From assembly GCA_023375675.1 (NCBI GenBank), contig JALQBC010000031.1, forward strand, positions 1 through 64,000: a DNA stretch of 64,000 nucleotides. The letters are read 5' to 3'. Below the pieces are notes generated by a model. The model did not search any database. It was not told where the DNA came from and saw only the letters and a program-made list of their open reading frames with translations. Both the position numbers and the translations under genes were made by a program. This stretch comes from Cytospora piceicola. Lineage: Eukaryota; Ascomycota; Sordariomycetes; Diaporthales; Cytosporaceae. Below are positions 48,161 through 61,125 of this stretch, piece after piece (within the stretch, counting starts at the first letter, position 1; each line of letters starts with the position of its first letter).

Positions 48161-49738
48161 CATGGCTCTAGCGCCGAGGAATTCCTCGCCGAATATTTCC
48201 TGGATTCACTCATTGCCCGACAATGCCGTTGTTGTAGTATCTTTTCGAGAGCTTCACGGCATAATTACCCCCAGTCGGCAACCTTACTAGCACCATACCG
48301 GTACCTACTCAGCTTATCAGTGCAGTGAACCAGTATCGATACCGACGTCTTCTCTGCAAAAAAGCTCGGCCGCGAAGGAGCTCAGAAAAACGATGCGGAC
48401 TGTGTTGGGCTATGCTGACTCGACCCTCACCACTACCATAAGTACAGGAGTCAGGAGTCAGGCGTATGGTGAAGAGAAAAGGACCAAGGTAGTTCACTTT
48501 CAAGTTTATCAGAATCCTGCGCCGTCCGCCGTACCCCCTTCTCCGGCCTCATATAACCAGCATTGTCAGACGGGGTAGAGTCTCGACTCTATGCTTATGA
48601 AGCGGTCTAGTCAGGCTTTGTTCGTATACAAGTTCGCAAAATACAGAATTAGGGGGGCCAAGGTGCCTTAGTATATAGGCACGCCGGTCCGAATGTCCTG
48701 GGTGGCAATTTTGGCTATCTCTTCCGCTGTCATGTAATTATACCTTAGTATTCTTGGAGTAGAGTATGTGTAACAGCGCCTTGCCAAGCCCAGTGCTCGT
48801 AACTGTCATTATATAGTGAATGGAGACAATTTCTTGATAGGAAAACTCTTATTGTCCGATGTATTCACTTACTTCATAGGATGGACTTCACTTGCTTTTT
48901 CACTTAGGTCGGGTAGGTCCTTCTTTTAAAAGGTGGCTTCTGGTGGAGAGTGATGGGGCCATTGTAATCATATTGAGAATCAATAGCATAGAATAAATGG
49001 TGATAAACTTAATGAAGACAGGAACACACTAAATTGCCAGCAATGTTTATGCTTGATATATTTTCAAGCCGTGGTGTGCTGGGCGCCAGGCCTTTTTCTT
49101 CACCCCCCTGTCAGGTATTCTTGGCTCGTGGTAGCTGTGAGCAGTAACGTTGCGGTGTTCCTCTTTGCTGTAAGAAGTACCGGTGGGGCCGGTGTATCTG
49201 ATCTACTGGGTACGATATACCAGTTCAGAATGTTTGATTTACCTATGCGACTAAGTACTTAAGTAGCACTTGAGTCTTTTGATCAGAGACATCTGCTGTC
49301 ATCACTGCAGTGGAGTTGAACAACCAATTGCTTGTTGCAATTGGTTGCCTAGAACCAACAGCATAAATTCCAGGAGTTAGCAAGCTGCTATGCAACCTTT
49401 CAATTTGCAAATGCCTGTTATCATTGGCCAGTTATAACCAACAGCGTACACACAATGGATCCGTGCATCATTGTTTTCCAAGCATGCATGTGTGCTTGCT
49501 GTACCACTAATCCAGAAGCTTGCTTAGTACTGTGGGTAATAGTACCTAAGTACGAAAGAAGAAATAAACGGCGAAATAGTTTGCAATGCCTTAACTTTCT
49601 TCCGTTCAGCACAACCAACTTTCATTTCTGAATTTCTGAAGCATTTAGTCCGTTTTCTTGCAAATAATTTTCCAAAAAATTTCATCGACCAGCGACCGGT
49701 AAAGTCTGGGGATCCCTATAAACTTAACTCAGCACATA
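48161..49738. other. Intergenic 1.6 kb with one strong hairpin
   Basis: No open frame here shows a family motif. The only structured item is the perfect 11-bp-stem hairpin at 49321-49347. A direct pair of ACCAACAGC(A/G)T words at 49353 and 49438 flanks the following 90 bases. Confidence 0.5.
49321..49347. other. Perfect inverted repeat, 11-bp arms
   Basis: CAACCAATTGC, five bases TTGTT, GCAATTGGTTG. It lies 390 bp upstream of the sulfotransferase-like gene and contains CCAAT/ATTGG on both arms, so a CCAAT-binding-complex site or simply a hairpin is possible. Confidence 0.6.
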
Positions 49739-50993
49739 ATGCCGACTGTGAACAACTGGTTCGTTCGATTCCTCGAGAATTATGTCTACAGCATGCCCGT
49801 GCCACCGCCACGCAAGCGTACAAAACCTATGGAGGTGCTTTGTGTCGGTATGCCTCGATCCGGGACCGAGTCCTTGCAGCATGCCCTCCTGAGATTAGGC
49901 GTAAGTAGCCACTGAAGTGGCTTCCGCAACTCATCCAAGCATAGATGGCACTCTGAGCAACGTCTCAGAGAAGGCCTCTGTTTCCCTCCATTGCCATACC
50001 GGCTTTGGGACAAGCTTATCATATCGGCTCTCTCACAAACCATCCTACACGATCCGCTTTCATTAACGCCAGATTCCACAGTACGATCATACATTCCATG
50101 GATGGGACATCATTTACGAGGAACCGAACTATTGTCAGCAGTGGACAATGCTATGTCGCAAAAAGTCAGTACTCCTTCCCCTCCGCATGGATGGAAGCGC
50201 TTTGCAACACTTCGACACGGGCACGACCAACGCATGTTCGATTACATATGTACTAAATCCACTCCAGATGGTTCGGCCCGCTCGACGGCAATACCACATT
50301 TACCGCGGCGGACTTTGACTCCCTTCTCGGGCATTCGGTCGCTGTTACAGATGCAGCAGCATCTGTCTTCGCCGCCGAGCTTATTGCCGCCTACCCAGAA
50401 GCCAAAGTGGTACTCAACTACCGGAAGGACCTGGACGCGTGGCATCGAAGTGCAACGACGACGCTTATGCGCTCGGACGGCCTATGGGCGATTTTCTTAC
50501 TATCTTGCCTCAGCAGAGAGTGCTTCTGGGCCTGGCACCTCTACGTGAGGTTCATGTGGCCAGGTTTATTCCGCGCGACGGATGGAAACATCGCGACGGG
50601 TATGGCAAGGAATGGAAAATGGGTGTATCGCGGTGAGTTGAGGGTCCTCTTCCCAGGAGAATTAAACTGTGATATGTACTTGAATACCCTCTGATCATAA
50701 AAATCTTAGAGCATTGCAACATGATACGGGGGCTCGTTCCAAAAGAACGCCTACTGGAATGGACAGTCGAGGATGGATGGAATCCTCTATGTGAGTTCCT
50801 CGGCAAGCCTATTCCGGATGAACCTTTCCCACATGTCAACGCTGCTGCAGGATTCGCAGGCCAGGAAATGCGGATCGGAAAGAAGTACATCATGGGCGCT
50901 TTGAAGAACCTGGCTGTCTTGGGCGTGGTGGCCGCCGTTGCTGGAGCTGGCTTAGCAAAATATATCCGTGGTGAGGGAACAGGCGTGTCATGA
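49739..50993 (+). CDS. Sulfotransferase-like P-loop protein, 297 aa, four exons
   Basis: Exons 49739-49900, 50082-50164, 50268-50632 and 50710-50993 join in frame to 297 residues; all introns are GT-AG (77-181 nt). Residues 34-50 read LCVGMPRSGTESLQHAL, the 5'-phosphosulfate-binding loop of the fungal Sulfotransfer_4 family, often labelled NAD-dependent epimerase by mistake. HGWDIIYEEPNY and AAELIAAYPEAKVVLNYRKD-type segments follow the family order, the latter near the usual 3'-phosphate-binding region. A C-terminal hydrophobic segment (LAVLGVVAAVAGAGLAKYI) suggests a tail anchor in a membrane. If active it would move sulfate from PAPS to a hydroxyl. Members are common in fungal metabolite clusters but few are biochemically characterised. 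Its stop is 1.94 kb from that of the convergent PKS gene. Confidence 0.82.
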
Positions 50994-52936
50994 AGGTTGT
51001 AAGCACTATCGACCGGGTTCACGTGCCTGCACCGATATGTCGGGGCATTCGATTTTTTGTCGTCTATAAACAAAAGCAACGACGGATTCATATTCTCGTA
51101 TTATCATCCCCCCCAGCCCATGCCATGGTCTCTACCCTCGCGGCGTCGTCCTCTGCATGTCACAATGCACAGCGGTAGGGGGGAAAGACCCTGGCAGATC
51201 GCCGATGGTGGAAGACACCCGACACCCAGCATCAACGGTAGGAGTTGTTTCATTCTGATACGGGACTTTCGGATGCGTGCCTGAAACTTTTGCCATGATC
51301 ATTCGCTCAAGTGCCTTTCTCGCCAAGGAGCCTGCCATCCAACAAGCCTGCAAGTAATTCATACGTTGGCTTAATACTCAATCTCTCTGCAGCAGAATCA
51401 AAGACCCAAAAGGGCTTACTCAACTTGGAAGACTAAGCCTTGAGTGGGTACATATGGCTGTGAGGGGAAGGGGAAGGGGGATGGGAAGGATGAGGAGGTT
51501 GATATTAGGCATTGGGGATGCACTGGGAGGGTTACTTCTGCCACAATACATGCTATGAAGTAGCATAAGAATAGCCTTGGAGGGGCTCAAAGGGATCTAG
51601 CCCCGAATAATTAAGCTAGAGCTTGCATGATCAGTTTTGCAAAGTACTTAAGGACTGGCAGATCCTTTTCCCTTCCTGCTGCCTAGGTGCCTCGGGTTCT
51701 TTCTGAGTAGATAGCGGGGCTCCATGTGTACCTAAGTATGTATTGTCAAATTAGCGGCCACTGTCTGCCTGACTGTGTTAACATATTGCTTGCTAGCTAT
51801 TTGCCCCGAGACATTAGCTTTAGGTCTAGGGTTTTTGTGTAGCCGGGGGCTCTATCGGGCCCCCTTTCGGGCGCTCCTAGTTATTCGTTATTATACCTTC
51901 TGGACTGTCAACATTAACATGCTTGTATTCTAATACATTATCGCGTATCTAGACTACTCTATTACAGGGCTCGCTTTCGATATAGTCTCCGTAAGGGAGC
52001 TCCTTACGTTTATTATAAATAGCGTATAATAGTAATTAAGTTTCTCTATTCGATATGCCCTGCTCTGGACCGTTATATATACTGTAAGAGTAGGAGGGAG
52101 CGAAAGCCATATCTATCCTAGAAGCGCCCTGGCTATATCCGAGTTGGTATGTAACACATATTTTAGATTAGTGCCCACATACATTTTACGAATTTACCCT
52201 GGGGTAATATGATGGCATAACAGATGACTATCAAGTGACCACCATCGTGCCCTGCCCCGTTCGCCAGACGAGAGTGGGCTGGATATACTTCCAGTCCGTC
52301 GAGGGACATAATAACTACAATAGCTATGTACCCAGATTCGTGGTTTCGTGGGAAAGAAAGATCGAAATCCATTGCTGACCGTTAGACAGGCTACTATTTT
52401 GATGAAGTTATCATGGATCGAAGGCATATTTGGTAGACGTAAGACATGTTATGATAGCCATCCTCACCGCGATTGTTCGAACGGCGCAATTCACTTGTAA
52501 GATGTGTTGGAAGTCAAATTGTGGGTTAGGTAACCCGCACCGGCACACATCATGTCGCTCTGTATATAAATAGCGCTGTCCCCGTCATGTAGTTTCCCAG
52601 AAACTCTCGCTCTCCAACGCAATGCACTTACTCACTTCATTTCCTGCTCAACAAGATGCACTGAACATATATACAGAATACTGTTGTTTCTGTCAAGGTT
52701 GATTTCCGATGTGGACATAGTGAAGGTGACTATGTCTGTGTCGAAGTGGTAAGTGCGTGCTGAAAGTTGAGCTTCGAAGATAGAACTATAGAGAAGTTAT
52801 GGCTATATTATCTAAAGTGTTCAAGCTTCAACTCAAGGATGCGAGGAGTTTGAATTTTGCAGACAAACATTCAAATTTTAGTCTATATGGTAGAAAAGCT
52901 ATTGAGTTGAATAAACAAGCGCAGCAATGAAATGGG
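50994..52936. other. Intergenic 1.9 kb between convergent genes
   Basis: Holds the 3' flanks of the sulfotransferase-like and PKS genes. About 51830-52150 is AT-rich with a GC-rich hairpin (GGGGGCTCTATCGGGCCCCC) and CA/TG-poor words, probably a small RIP-touched transposon relic. Open frames at 51132-51362 and 52163-52427 show no recognisable family. Confidence 0.45.
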
Positions 52937-55900
52937 TTAAGCCCCCCTCTTCTTCAAGATGACAGCCGCGAGGTTTGTCATTGACCCACTCGTCAGTAAC
53001 TGCAATACTTGCAAGTTGACTCCCAACTCTTTTGTGATCCAGTTCCGCAGTTCAATTGCGTTGAGACTGTCAAGGCCGTACTTGGTGATCGAAGTCCCGA
53101 AATCTATATCCTCAGATGATATCATAAGAATAGCAGCTAGCTTTCCGGCAAGCCCCGTAATCACAATCTCTGCTCTCTCCTCTTCGGTCTTGGCTGCAGA
53201 GAGGGCAGCGTCAATTGATATATGGGCTGCGGAAACAGCACCCCCCGTAGCTTGAGAAAGGACTGCATTACGAAGATGCTCAAATTTCGCATCTGCGGCA
53301 TAATATGGCAGTCTCTCTGGGTCATTGCCAAGTTTGAGGCCTGTCAGACAGTGGTCAGGGAAGTTGTTCGGATCCCGGATGGCCGCGGCGATGAGAGCTA
53401 TGACTTCTGCTTCGCCCATGCTTTCTCCTCCCAGATTTTTCAGCACCTCGTCTTGGCGACCGGCACCACTGTCAGCCAGATAACCAACGTCCTGGACAGC
53501 AGTGAGATCGATGGCCGTGGCAGGAAGCCCAATGCGCTGCCTGTACCTCGCAAAGCCATCGAGGAACGTGTTTGCTGCGGCGTAAGCTGCCTGTCCGCGG
53601 TTCCCGACTATGCCAGCTGCGGAGGAAAGCATGATGAAGAAGTCGAGCCTGGTCGACGTAGAGAGAAGGGCGTTGTGAATGTTCCACGTGCCGGCCGTCT
53701 TGGACCGGATGACGGTCTGGTACTCGTCGAAGGTCATCTTCTCAAACAACACATCCTGTAAAGGCGTGGTCAGTGGAACGGCTCTAGAAAAGCAACACTC
53801 GAAGAAAACAAAGTTTAGCTCACCCTCAGTACCATGCCAGCGTGTACTACACCAGCGATGGGTGGAAACTCTACCGAGCAGGCCTCGATGAGTCCTGTGA
53901 CGTCGTCCATCTCTGCAACGTCACAGGCCTTGACTGCGATATTGGCCCCCGCAAGGATCTTCATGTCCTTAACCAGGTCGGCCACTGCACCTTCAACCTG
54001 GCCTCGACGAGATAGAAGCACTATATTCTTTGCTCCCCTGCTCACCATCCATTTTGTCATGGACCTTCCCAGACCACCTGTACCGCCAATAATGAGGTAT
54101 GTGGCGTCGGCTCGAAGAAGGTTGTTGCTAGGGCGAGGATGGGTTGCCTTGACTTGCTCGCTTGGCCGTGGCACCACGACAAGCTTCCCCGTCGTCTTCC
54201 CACTCTGCAGCAGACGGAATGCTTTCTCAACTTCTGAAATACCAAACACAGTCGTTGGAGTGATGGTCTTGATGACATCAGCTGTGAAGAGTGCCATTAC
54301 CTGACTGAAAACATCGGCCATCTTCTTTGGTTTCTCGCTGGCAAGAAGAGTTAAATCCACGGAGCTGAAAGTGGCATTGTCGTTGAATTTTGCCATTTCC
54401 AATCTCGTGTTGGACGTAATATCCCGCTTGCCAATCTCGATAAAGCGACCAAAATGTGCAACGCAACCCCACGATTCACGAAGCAAATCTCCTGCCAAAG
54501 AATTTAACACGACGTCAACTCCAGAGCCACCAGTTGCTTCGCGGATGGCCGGACCAAAACTAGCATCTCGACTGGAGAAGATGTGGTCTTCCGGTATACC
54601 GTACGTGTCCATGATGAACTCTTTCTTTTCGAGACTGCCAACTGTAGCGTAGATTTCAACACCCATCGTCTTTGCAATCTGGATCGCAGCTTGCCCAACA
54701 CCACCAGCAGCGGCATGCACGAGGACCTTTTCACCCTCACTGAGTCTTCCGAGCTCGACAAGGCCATAGAATGCAGTGCAGTAGACGACTGGAATAGATG
54801 CGGCTGCCTCAAACGACATGGTGGCAGGGATCACAGCCGCACTAGTTGCTGGGCATCGAGAAAACGTGCTGTATGCACCGTGGCTCATCGCGCAAACTCG
54901 GTCTCCCACAGCCAAGCTCTCAACATTGGCACCGGTTCTGGAAACGATTCCGGCACATTCGATTCCGAGATATGGCTGGGATAGTTGACCCATGGCGATA
55001 ACAACATCCTTGAAGTTCATACCGGTTGCTTTGACTTCGATCTCGATCTCATCGTCCCCGAGCCCCAGCTGCATGCTACTGTCATCACGGAAGTATAAGC
55101 TATCCAGCGCGCCTGTTGTTGCGAATGCCATTTTGAGTCGGCGGGACGAGACGAAGTCCTGCAAATAGGGAGAACAAGTGTCTGAATGCACTTCACGATG
55201 GACGGTCAAGTCCATTGCGTCGTCGCTCACGATACGAGGGACAACGAGAACTCCATCCTTCTCTGCGAACTCCATATCCGCGGAATCCTTCTTATCAAAT
55301 GCTTGTGAAAAGGCTTGTAGGATGAGTCCAACCTTTCCAGAATCACGAAGGCGAGAGTCGGGATCCAGGTCCAAGGTCGCCACTGCTGATGCTCTCTCGG
55401 ACCGAATAGTCCTGCATAGACCCACAGACATGTTCTTCGCGGGTTCACTTGCGTTCAGATACGCTCCCTTGGTTACCCATAGAACACCAGCTGATTCTGT
55501 GAGGATCTTCTGTAGCTGGGAGAAAGCTTCTGCTGTCAGGTCCGCCAAGATTGGATTTTCCAGCTCGCAAACGATTATGTGAGTCTGGGATAGGTCGGAT
55601 TTTGCCGCATCGAGAATCGAGCAGATAGCAGGAGCCGTTCCTGGGCATCGTTGCTGGGTAGCTACCAGGCTGTTGCCGATCGAATCCGCGTCGGGGCCCT
55701 CAGGGATGATAATGATAGACTTGTCTGCCCACGCTCTCTCAAGAATGGCATCAACAATATTCGACTGTAAGTTGTCACTGAAATGGTCATTGTGAATTCC
55801 CAAGAGAATGCCGCTGTCCGTCATCATCTCTGTGGGGAAGTCGGGTGAACCTCCATTCGCTTTGGTTGGCTTGGTCAGAGGAGAGCCCACGTATGCAGAG

Positions 55901-58900
55901 TCCCGGGGCGACAGACAAGAAGAGTCAGGAGATTCGTCAGAAGAGGAGGTTTCAAGCGTAATACCTTCAGTTTCCGCCACGTTCTCATCACCTCTATCTT
56001 CTGGGACGAGTGGTTCCCACTGCAGCTTGTAGCACAGCTCGCGAGGTGCATCACTGGCGGAGACATCATTCTTCACAGGTGTCATGCAGAGACCCAGCAG
56101 GCTAACTGTCGGGATTTGTGACCCAGATTCAACAACACCAGGTCGTGTGAGTATAGCATGCATATCGAAATCGGTAGGCTGTGGGTTTTTCAAGTCCGGA
56201 TGGCCATGCCCAGTAACGCGCAGCTTGTCCCCGGGCAGCATCGAGGTAGAAATGTCACGCTGCAGCTCAAGTTCCTGGATGGCCGATGGCATGTACAACG
56301 AGTCCATATCTACCGACGCTCGACCAGCACCGAGGATCGGGAATGACAGTTGCAAGATCTGGTCAAGCAGAGCTGGATGGATATGATAGTTTGTCTGATG
56401 CTCCATCGGCATCGTTGATGTGGTATCGGCCATGGCATCGGCGTCCACGGAAGCCACAGAGCAGTCATGATGCGCTTGGATTGATGACAGTCTGCGGAAG
56501 GTTGCTCCGTACGTGGCCCCCTTCTTGTTCAATTCGGTATAGAACGTGCCGACTGGGACCTCCTCCTTGCAAGCTTGCACTGCAGCGTCCATCTTCTTGG
56601 CAGCTGAGTCCCAGTGACGAGACGCTGAAGTTACTGGGTTCACCTGGTCCTTCCTCACCGAAATCAGACCACGGCTGTGTTCAGTCCAACCTTTGCCGTC
56701 CTCGTATGAGGAGATACGAAACTCATCCCACTCATCCGAGTACGAGCGCGTACCTTCGGCGTAAGGTGACATTTGAAGCATTACTTCGTATTCCGCGTCG
56801 TCCTCCATCAACAACGGCCGCTTGACTTGGATTTCACGCAACTTGAAAGAGTGGAAATCATTGCTGCGCAGGGAAGCTCTCTGGGCCGCAGCCTCAATGG
56901 CCATGGAGACGAACCCAGCAAACGGGAACGTGGTGAGTCCCTGCATCTTGTGATCCCGTAGCCATGGCAAGTCATCGGTCCGGAGGACGTTCGTCCACGT
57001 CGGGGCCAGCTCACTCGAGAAGTCGGTCATGTTACCAAGGAGATCATGTCTAGTGAAGGGCTTGATGCGGTGTTGCAGGGACAGACGTGACTCCGACCAG
57101 TAACGTTGACGGTTCCAGGGATAAGGCTTGAGGTCATCGATGAGAGTGGGTGGCTCAACGTTGGGATCTTCCAGATTGATGTTGGCCATCTCCAATGGGT
57201 GTCCCTTCATCCACAGCTTGGACGCCAATTCCAGTGATGTGGTGGTGGCACATTTATTGCGAACCAAAGCTGAGAGATATGCCACTTTGCTAGTGTGCGC
57301 TCCCATGGCCTTGAGAGTCTGCTTCACCGGCCCTTCGAGTGCTGCGTGGGGTCCAATCTCCACAATGACATCCGGTAGACTAGATGCGCACAGCTCGGTG
57401 AGGGAGGTCGAGAACAACACAGGGTGCGTGAGGTTATCAACCCAGTACGAGGGATCGATTGAAGAGATATCATCAACCTTCGAGCCCCGGAGAGATGAAA
57501 AGAATTTGCATTTTCCAGGGCCAGGGGAAGGTGGTGTGGTAGAGTCCTTGATAGCCTCATAATAGTCGCTTGCAACAACTTCCATGTGAGGGGAGTGGTA
57601 GGCGACATCCACACGGAGCTTACGGTTAAATAGTTGGCGTGATTCGATGTGGCCAGCAAGTTCATCGATCGCGTCCTCATCGCCTGAAACCGTGACCGAG
57701 CTTGGCGAATTCTCACAGGCGACCACCGCCCGGCCATTTCGAAGGCTCTCAGTCAAAGGCTTGACCTCTTTCGCACCAGCACCCACTGCCATCATCGCTC
57801 CCTTCAGATCCGGGTGGCATGCCTTCATCTTGAGAACAGCTTGACCTCGGTGGTATGCGGCAGACAAAGCAGCCTCAAGAGACAACGCCCCAGCGGCATA
57901 GGCCGCGGATATCTCTCCACTCGAATGTCCAGTCACAGACGATGGCGAAATTCCCCAGGACCAGAGCAAATCGGTCAGAGCCAGCTGGATCGCAACACAC
58001 GCGGGCTGGCTGATATGGGCTTCGCCCACCCGCGAACTCGTCTTGTCCCGCAATATCTCCTCCAACAGGGAGAAATCAGCACCGAGATCCTTCAAGCAGA
58101 GGTCCGCAGTATGAATAGTTCGGGAAAATACGGGATAAGAGTTAATGAGCTCACGTCCCATGGCATGCCACTGTGCTCCTTGTCCAGTGTAGATGAATGC
58201 GATCTTGAGTGGGTGTTGTGATGCTCGCACCGGCTTGGTTTCAGATGAGCTGAGGGTCTCTGCAAGGTCAGAGGCGGATGATGCCACCGCCCCAATCCGC
58301 CAGGAAAGATGGGATCTCCGACGACACAAAGTATACGCTAGATTGCGGAGAAGGTGCTTTTGGAAGACCTCCGGGTGCTGTTCCAAGAATATGGTAAGAT
58401 TCTCCATGATAGCCTTTGCGGACGATTCATCGCTGGCGGATAGGACGAAGAGCCTGCGCTCTTTGCCTGCGTATGTAGGTTTTGGCTGTGCTGGCTTCAC
58501 CTTTGTCGGCGGTCTGGCCAGGACGCAGTGTGCGTTGGATCCTCCGAAGCCAAAGTTGTTGATGCTCACATACTTTTTGTCTGAAGGCCAAGGCTGCTGC
58601 AGAGTCGGCACCTTCATGTTCCAATCGGCGAGAGGGATGCTCCCATTTGGTGTCTTGAAGTTTGTGTTGGGTAGCACGAATCCCTTCTCAAGCATCATGG
58701 TCGCTTTTATGACAGAGGCAAGCCCGCTGGCATTCTCGAGGTGACCGATATTGCTCTTGACTGAGCCGAACAGAAGCGGGTTCTGGGCTGATCTCCCAGC
58801 CTGGAAGGCGTTATGAATAGCCGTGGCTTCGATAGGGTCACCAACTTTGGTACCAGTCCCATGTGCTTCTACGAAGCCAGTGTCCTGAGGGCTTATGCCG

Positions 58901-60032
58901 GCACGGGCGTAGACTTCGCGCATCAAATTCTCCTGTGCCAGACCATTGGGTGAAGTGATGCCTATGTAGCGAGTTTGTTAGTGTGTATTCCCGCGCATAA
59001 CTTTTCTTGGTTGGTTCTCTTTGCGTTGTCTTACCGACAGTTTTGCCATCTTGGTTGACACCCGTGTTTATAATGACAGAGCGGATCTTGTCATTGCTTT
59101 CGATGGCTTGGGCTAATGGTTTTAGTATCAGAACACCAGCCCCTTCTCCTCGAGCAAACCCTGATTTGGCTCGGCTGTCAAATGCAAAAGTCATTCCCTG
59201 GTCAGAGAACAGTCTGGAGAGGGACATGGAGACCCAATCCCCAGGCTGCAAGTTGAGATGACATGCTGCTACAATGGCTTGCTCGCATTCCCCGTTTCGA
59301 AGGCTTAGTACTGCCTGGTGCAAGGCGTAGAGACTCGAACTACAAGCAGTGTCGACTGTGAAACCAGGCCCGCGGAGGTCGAAGTAGTGCGAGATACGCC
59401 CTGACTGGATTGATTGGTGATTTCCCGTCGCGTCGAACATGGGCGTGCGGTCCAGGTCTCGGAGTGTACCAAGACGGTAGTCCGACGCTGCTCCTCCGAC
59501 GAATACGCCAACGTTCTTGCCAACAAGCGTTTCTTTGGGAATTCCAGCGTTCTCGAGGGCTTCGTACGTACACTCGAGAAGAAGCCGTTGCTGGGGATCT
59601 GGGACGATGTCAGGATCAGAAACTGATAGTGAGTGGGAAGATCGATAGAAACGTACCCATGGCCTCAGCCTCTGCTCGCGTAATGTTGAAGAAGGGTGCG
59701 TCAAACATGGACGGATCACTCTCTAAGAAGTAACCTCCTCTGGCATTGAACGTGCCCTTCTTCTCAGGGTTTGGGTGTGTATAGGTAGCTGCGCTGAAGC
59801 GGTCCTCGGGGATTTCAGACCACCCATTACGTCCCCTACAGATCATCTCCCAGAAGTCCTCCGAGGAGGATACGTTACCTGAGAGACGACAGCCCATGCC
59901 GACAATTGCAATTGGTGTTGGGCCCGAAGGCTTGATACCGTTCGGCTCCGGTATGCTGCTGCTACCGTTACCGTATGTTGTTTGGTATCCGGCAGCATGA
60001 CCAGTTGTTGGCTTGGGTGTTTCAGCGTCCAT
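52937..60032 (-). CDS. Highly reducing type I polyketide synthase, 2298 aa
   Basis: Exons, 5' to 3' on the minus strand: 60032-59657, 59598-59035, 58961-53824, 53755-52937; introns of 58, 73 and 68 nt. Domains in order: KS from residue 40 (Cys211 in DTACSSS, His347 in EAHGTG, His387 in SNIGH); AT from ~569 (Ser660 in GHSSGE, so malonyl loading); DH from ~952 (His984 in HKMQGLTTFP, Asp1180 in HPALLDQ); a structural region ~1290-1570 without any SAM motif; ER ~1595-1915 (NADPH loop HAAAGGVGQAA ~1730); KR from ~1935 (GGTGGLG; Tyr2084 in AAYAAAN); ACP (Ser2256 in GLDSL). There is no C-methyltransferase, thioesterase or reductase, so the chain would be unmethylated, may be fully reduced, and needs a separate releasing enzyme. 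All catalytic residues seen are intact. ATG at 60032 is preferred: an upstream in-frame extension has no ATG. Confidence 0.95.
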
Positions 60033-60181
60033 GCTGTTCTGTCTGGTGGCAACGTATTCCAAGGTTAGGGGTAACGTGTTGGTGCTCAGGTAAAGGGTCT
60101 TATAAGTATTATTTCTTGAGAGTTACTCGGTCGAGATATCCACCAAGAAAACAAGCCATGGAATGAATGAATTCCTCCATC

Positions 60182-60187
60182 TTTATA
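60182..60187 (-). promoter_or_regulatory. Possible TATA box of the PKS gene
   Basis: Minus-strand TATAAA inside GGATATAAAG, 150 bp upstream of the PKS start codon, a normal distance for a fungal promoter with a short leader. Motif-only evidence. Confidence 0.4.
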
Positions 60188-60772
60188 TCCCACATCGACA
60201 ACGAGTACCATAAGGGGTCGTTGTGCCTAATCTCTTATCGAGTGTGCGACACATGGACGCTAAGCTGAGAAAGCTGAATCCGCTATCATCAAAGCTCATT
60301 CTGGATACGACTGACTGAGTGACAGATAATGGCAAGATTCCGTATCTCGGTATCAGAAATCAAGAAGCAAAAGCATGCAATGTACATCTGAATACACCTC
60401 ACAATAAGAGACTGTCACAAAGGCATATAGAATCATAGTTCACTCTGCACAAGCATCACACTATCACAATACAACTTGCCACGAATGTCACTCTGCACTA
60501 CTACACTGCTGGATGGCACTTGGCTGTAAAGTTACTCTGGTAACAAACTGATACATCATCACCATTCTGCGGCTACTTGCCCTTTTAGGAGATAAGGAAC
60601 AAAGTGGACAAGTGCGGCTGAATGCACCTTGCATTATCACACTACTAGATCCCACGAGTAGGCGCTAGGCCTTAGCTGTAGGCGGGCCGCACTTGGTGGT
60701 CGATTATTAGGTCTGGAATGCCGGTAATTGGTTTCGGATTGGGGGATTTAACTTAAACCGGCCTGTAGCTTG

Positions 60773-61125
60773 CCGTATATATGCAAGCGGCATCTCAACA
60801 TCGCCTTTGCATCCAAAAGTGGCATACTCTTTTTCAGCACTTTAACATACGATCGCGCTGATCTATACCTAAAACCGGTGTAGTCTAAGGCTGAAAGCAC
60901 ATCCGTACCGACATTACAACATAGCTATGCAACCGGGGTTTGATATGCATGTGCTTTGCATCCAGCCTAGCACATATCCCGGCACTTGACAGCCGATCGC
61001 GTTGATCTATGGGTCTTGAGGACCCGCATGTTCCAAGGCTGAACCCACCTTGGTACCGCTATTACAACATATGCAACCGGCATCTCGACATGCTTCTGAT
61101 TCCAGAATGCAACACCTATCACGGC
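60773..61125. repeat. Imperfect direct repeats in the PKS-hydrolase promoter region
   Basis: Two and a half copies with ~150-160 bp spacing. Shared words include GATCGCG(C/T)TGATCTAT (60853, 60997), CAAGGCTGAA/TAAGGCTGAA (60889, 61034), ATTACAACATA (60914, 61061), TATGCAACCGG (60927, 61070) and GCA(A/G)CGGCATCTC-type words (60784, 61075). Similarity is partial, so the duplication is old or under local constraint. Confidence 0.6.

Noticed and set aside
47903..48328. 141-codon plus-strand frame
   Set aside because: No family motif; Gln/His/Pro-rich composition, and it lies opposite the SDR fragment, which explains the coding-like signal.
51132..51362. 76-codon minus-strand frame downstream of the sulfotransferase-like gene
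   Set aside because: No recognisable motif, no splice partners, and its position fits 3' flanking DNA.
52163..52427. Overlapping 69- and 77-codon minus-strand frames
   Set aside because: No family recognised; they overlap each other in different frames and continue into no further exon.
60033..60062. Longer N-terminus for the PKS (ten extra residues before the Met)
   Set aside because: The upstream extension begins at TTG, not ATG; the ATG at 60032 is the first in frame.
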